NCBI GenBank assembly: GCA_017646885.1
Contig: JAGCLR010000067.1
Coordinates: 1-6,639 of the forward strand
Length of the DNA stretch: 6,639 bases
Direction: 5' to 3'
From: Methanobrevibacter sp.
Lineage (GTDB): Archaea; Methanobacteriota; Methanobacteria; Methanobacteriales; Methanobacteriaceae
The translations under genes were made by a program, and so were the position numbers. Below, in pieces: positions 4,854 through 6,639 of the stretch. The first letter of the stretch is position 1. Each line of letters starts with the position of its first letter. Below the pieces are notes generated by a model. It made no database searches. It was not told the DNA's origin and saw only the letters and a list, made by a program, of their open reading frames with translations.

Positions 4854-6041
4854 TTATAAGAAAATTCTACCTAATTTTAAAAGTGATTTTGGATCTGCTT
4901 TGATAACCACCTTAACAATATCTGTTGTAGTTAACTTTTCAAATTCCATTTCCTTGAATTTATGAGCAATCTTATTGATGTCATCATCATCTAAAGTCCA
5001 TAGATACTCAGTGACTTTAGTGTATTTTTGCATTTCAGCACCCATTTCCTCCAAATAGAGCTTTTCATACTTCTTAAGGAAATTACTGGAACAATCCCCT
5101 GCCTCTAAGGCTTCTACAGCAACTTCACCTGCAAATCTGCCTCCTAACATACCATTGGTGATTCCACCACCTGTCAAAGGATTCACTTGACTTGCAGCAT
5201 CTCCACAAAGCATTATGTTGTCGCCGTACATTTCCTTGACAAGACCTCCAACAGGGTCTCCACCAGCATTCAATTCAACTGCTTGAGCAACTTGGGTTGC
5301 ATAACAGTTGTCTGCAGCATCAACAAGGTATTCATAAGCTGATTTTTCAGCCATATTTGTAATGATTCCAAGGCCAACATTTGCAACATCCCCTCCTTTA
5401 GGGAATAGCCAGAAGTATCCTCCAGGAGCTACACTACCGAAATAGAACTCAAGATAATCATTTCTTTTCATTTTGACATTGCACATTTCATATTGCACGC
5501 CAGCAACCATATGTTGAGGTTTTATGATAGCATTTAATCCGGCCCATTTGGCTACATGGGACTCAGGACCATCTGCTCCAATAATAATTTTAGCATGAAT
5601 ATCATAGGTTTTTCCCATGGATTCACAAGTGACAATGAATGTACCATCTTCCTGCCTTTCAAGGCCTTTCGCTTGAGTTTTGATTCTGATTTCTGCCCCT
5701 TCCCTTGCAGCTTCTGCGGCCATATGCTTATCGAATACCTTACGTTCAAGCACATAACCTGCATCAGGCAAATCTATTTGGTCTTCACTAAGCCAAATAT
5801 CTGTTCCATCAGGAGCAACAAACCTTACGCCACTGATTTCATTAGTAACCCAATGAGGATCCATTTCAAGGTCTAATTTATCAAAAATCTTCTTTGAAAC
5901 CCCTTCAGCACATCTTTTAGGAAATCCAATTTCAGATTTCTTATCCATAAGGATTACTTTTGCACCTCCTTTAGCTGCAAATCTTGCAGCGGAAGAGCCT
6001 GCAGGTCCAGCACCAATTACCAATACATCAGTTTCAATCAT
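4854..6041 (-). CDS. Digeranylgeranylglycerophospholipid reductase (geranylgeranyl reductase family)
   Basis: This FAD-dependent enzyme saturates the isoprenoid chains of archaeal ether lipids, turning digeranylgeranylglycerophospholipid into archaeol-type lipid at the membrane. The N-terminus starts directly with the Rossmann FAD motif G-A-G-P-A-G (10-15). It continues with P-K-R-C-A-E-G (41-47), whose Cys44 is conserved in the family and has been proposed to act near the active site. G-A-D-G-P-E-S (155-161), the family motif Y-F-W-L-F-P-K-G (209-216), C-G-D-A-A (279-283) binding FAD ribityl phosphate, and P-L-T-G-G-G-I (288-294) follow in the usual order. At 395 residues it is full length. 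The ATG is preceded by AAGGAAGG (minus strand, 6048-6055), and the region upstream offers TATA candidates, so it is likely transcribed alone. Its 3' end converges on cofG. The electron donor is not encoded next to it. Confidence 0.93.
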   Translation of the reverse strand: MIETDVLVIGAGPAGSSAARFAAKGGAKVILMDKKSEIGFPKRCAEGVSKKIFDKLDLEMDPHWVTNEISGVRFVAPDGTDIWLSEDQIDLPDAGYVLERKVFDKHMAAEAAREGAEIRIKTQAKGLERQEDGTFIVTCESMGKTYDIHAKIIIGADGPESHVAKWAGLNAIIKPQHMVAGVQYEMCNVKMKRNDYLEFYFGSVAPGGYFWLFPKGGDVANVGLGIITNMAEKSAYEYLVDAADNCYATQVAQAVELNAGGDPVGGLVKEMYGDNIMLCGDAASQVNPLTGGGITNGMLGGRFAGEVAVEALEAGDCSSNFLKKYEKLYLEEMGAEMQKYTKVTEYLWTLDDDDINKIAHKFKEMEFEKLTTTDIVKVVIKADPKSLLKLGRIFL

Positions 6042-6117
6042 GATGATCCTTCCTTAGAAATATTTTAATCACTATAATTCTTTTAAATATAATCTAATCA
6101 TAATATTTTTCTTTGAA

Positions 6118-6132
6118 TATATATAATTTTTT
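6118..6132 (-). promoter_or_regulatory. Candidate promoter for the reductase gene
   Basis: On the minus strand an A-run (6127-6132) precedes TTATATATA (within 6118-6126), a BRE/TATA-like pair that would start transcription near 6093 and give a leader of about 50 nt. A second TATA-like TTATATTTA lies at 6084-6092. Both are moderate matches in very AT-rich DNA. Confidence 0.4.
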
Positions 6133-6137
6133 AATAA

Positions 6138-6170
6138 AATTTTTAATGAATTTTTAATGAATTTTTAATA
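6138..6170. repeat. Three tandem 11-bp repeats AATTTTTAATG
   Basis: AATTTTTAATG occurs at 6138-6148 and 6149-6159, then once more as AATTTTTAATA at 6160-6170. The T5/A5 runs recur exactly every 11 bp, and another T6 run lies at 6127-6132, so the DNA is likely to be intrinsically curved. The array lies upstream of the reductase promoter, and its last copy contains the stop codon of the neighbouring methyltransferase gene. Confidence 0.65.
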
Positions 6171-6639
6171 AATCCTTGCATCAAGGACTATATGCTCTAC
6201 ACCAGGAGCATACCTTTTGATCCTTTGAATGTTCAATACTTCAACTTCCCTTTCTCCACATTCCCATGCAATCTCTTTCACCCGCTCATATGGGCGGGTT
6301 TCAATCAGCTTATCAGGAACGGTTTCGTGATAATGGATTATTCCACCATCCTTTACGCATTCCATTGCAGGCCTTAAGAAGTGATGAGTTGTTTTCACAT
6401 AACCCATCAGCACCCTATCAGCAGAGTGTTTGGGAGCTTCTACAGCACAGTCCCCTAAAACAGGAATCATCCTATCATAATTTGCCTTTTCATTAATCCG
6501 GTTCAATTCGATATTTCTCTTCAGGAAATGATAGGAGTTCGGATTTATCTCAATTGAAATGATCTCTTTAGCATCACTGTGAACCCCAATAGGAATGGAA
6601 AAATAGCCGATTCCAGCAAACATGTCCACTACAGTTTCA
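6165..6639 (-). CDS. taw2: tRNA(Phe) wyosine aminocarboxypropyltransferase Taw2-like (Trm5/Tyw2 family), 3' part
   Basis: The minus-strand frame is open to the right edge (E-T-V-V-D-M-F-A-G...), so only the C-terminal 157 residues are present. The GTG at 6627-6629 and ATG at 6621-6623 lie inside SAM motif I and are not starts. The fragment has a class I SAM-binding fold: D-M-F-A-G-I-G-Y-F, then I-E-I-N-P (about 29-33) and L-G-D (about 61-63). It continues R-V-L-M-G-Y-V-K-T-T-H and G-G-I-I-H-Y-H-E-T, and ends K-R-Y-A-P-G-V-E-H-I-V-L-D. Trm5 m1G37 methyltransferases usually have N-L-P where this protein has M-G-Y-V. That pattern, with H-Y-H-E, fits Taw2, which transfers the 3-amino-3-carboxypropyl group of SAM to the wyosine base at tRNA position 37. 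This is judged from memory of the families; a Trm5 paralogue remains possible. The stop codon overlaps an 11-bp repeat. Confidence 0.75.
   Translation of the reverse strand, partial: ETVVDMFAGIGYFSIPIGVHSDAKEIISIEINPNSYHFLKRNIELNRINEKANYDRMIPVLGDCAVEAPKHSADRVLMGYVKTTHHFLRPAMECVKDGGIIHYHETVPDKLIETRPYERVKEIAWECGEREVEVLNIQRIKRYAPGVEHIVLDARIY

Noticed and set aside
5552..5876. Alternative frames inside the reductase gene on both strands
   Set aside because: They overlap the conserved FAD-enzyme frame and show no recognisable protein features.
6192..6496. Plus-strand frames opposite the taw2-like gene
   Set aside because: They are shadows of the SAM-dependent enzyme frame.

Overview
The window looks like chromosomal DNA from a strongly AT-rich methanogenic archaeon of the order Methanobacteriales, most likely Methanobrevibacter. 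The gene set indicates this: methanopterin synthesis (MptA), deazaflavin/F420 synthesis (CofG), archaeal ether-lipid saturation (geranylgeranyl reductase) and probably wyosine tRNA modification (Taw2). Archaeal BRE/TATA promoters of the TTTATATA type, Shine-Dalgarno sites resembling parts of AGGAGGTGAT and T-tract terminators agree with it. The genus is an inference from composition and protein flavour; no search was run.

Left part (1-1257): the 3' half of mptA runs in from the left edge and ends at a hairpin plus T-rich terminator. A non-coding AT-rich stretch of about 375 bp follows, with further inverted repeats. It ends in a very good promoter and Shine-Dalgarno site that drive a 48-residue single-helix membrane protein at 833-979. 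That protein is not a homologue of anything I recognise. Its stop lies 5 bp from the stop of a convergent small zinc-ribbon protein.

Middle part (1258-3154): one minus-strand gene encodes a neurotransmitter:sodium symporter family (SNF/LeuT-like) transporter. Its sodium-site residues are largely recognisable, and it has a Glu where chloride-dependent relatives have Ser. It is divergent from the next operon across a 326-bp AT-rich gap that holds candidate promoters and a five-copy degenerate repeat.

Right part (3155-6639): a probable DUF2120 protein and cofG are on the plus strand 49 bp apart, probably co-transcribed. They converge on a minus-strand digeranylgeranylglycerophospholipid reductase, with a hairpin/T-tract terminator between them that is oriented for the reductase. 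Upstream of the reductase, three 11-bp repeats with phased A-tracts run into the stop codon of a minus-strand SAM-dependent methyltransferase-fold gene. This gene, probably taw2, continues past the right edge.

Most of the window is ordinary methanogen housekeeping. I see no mobile element, CRISPR array, tRNA, rRNA or defence system. The items most worth checking are the overlooked 48-residue gene with its strong promoter, the two short-repeat arrays, and the linkage of the uncharacterised 150-residue protein to cofG.
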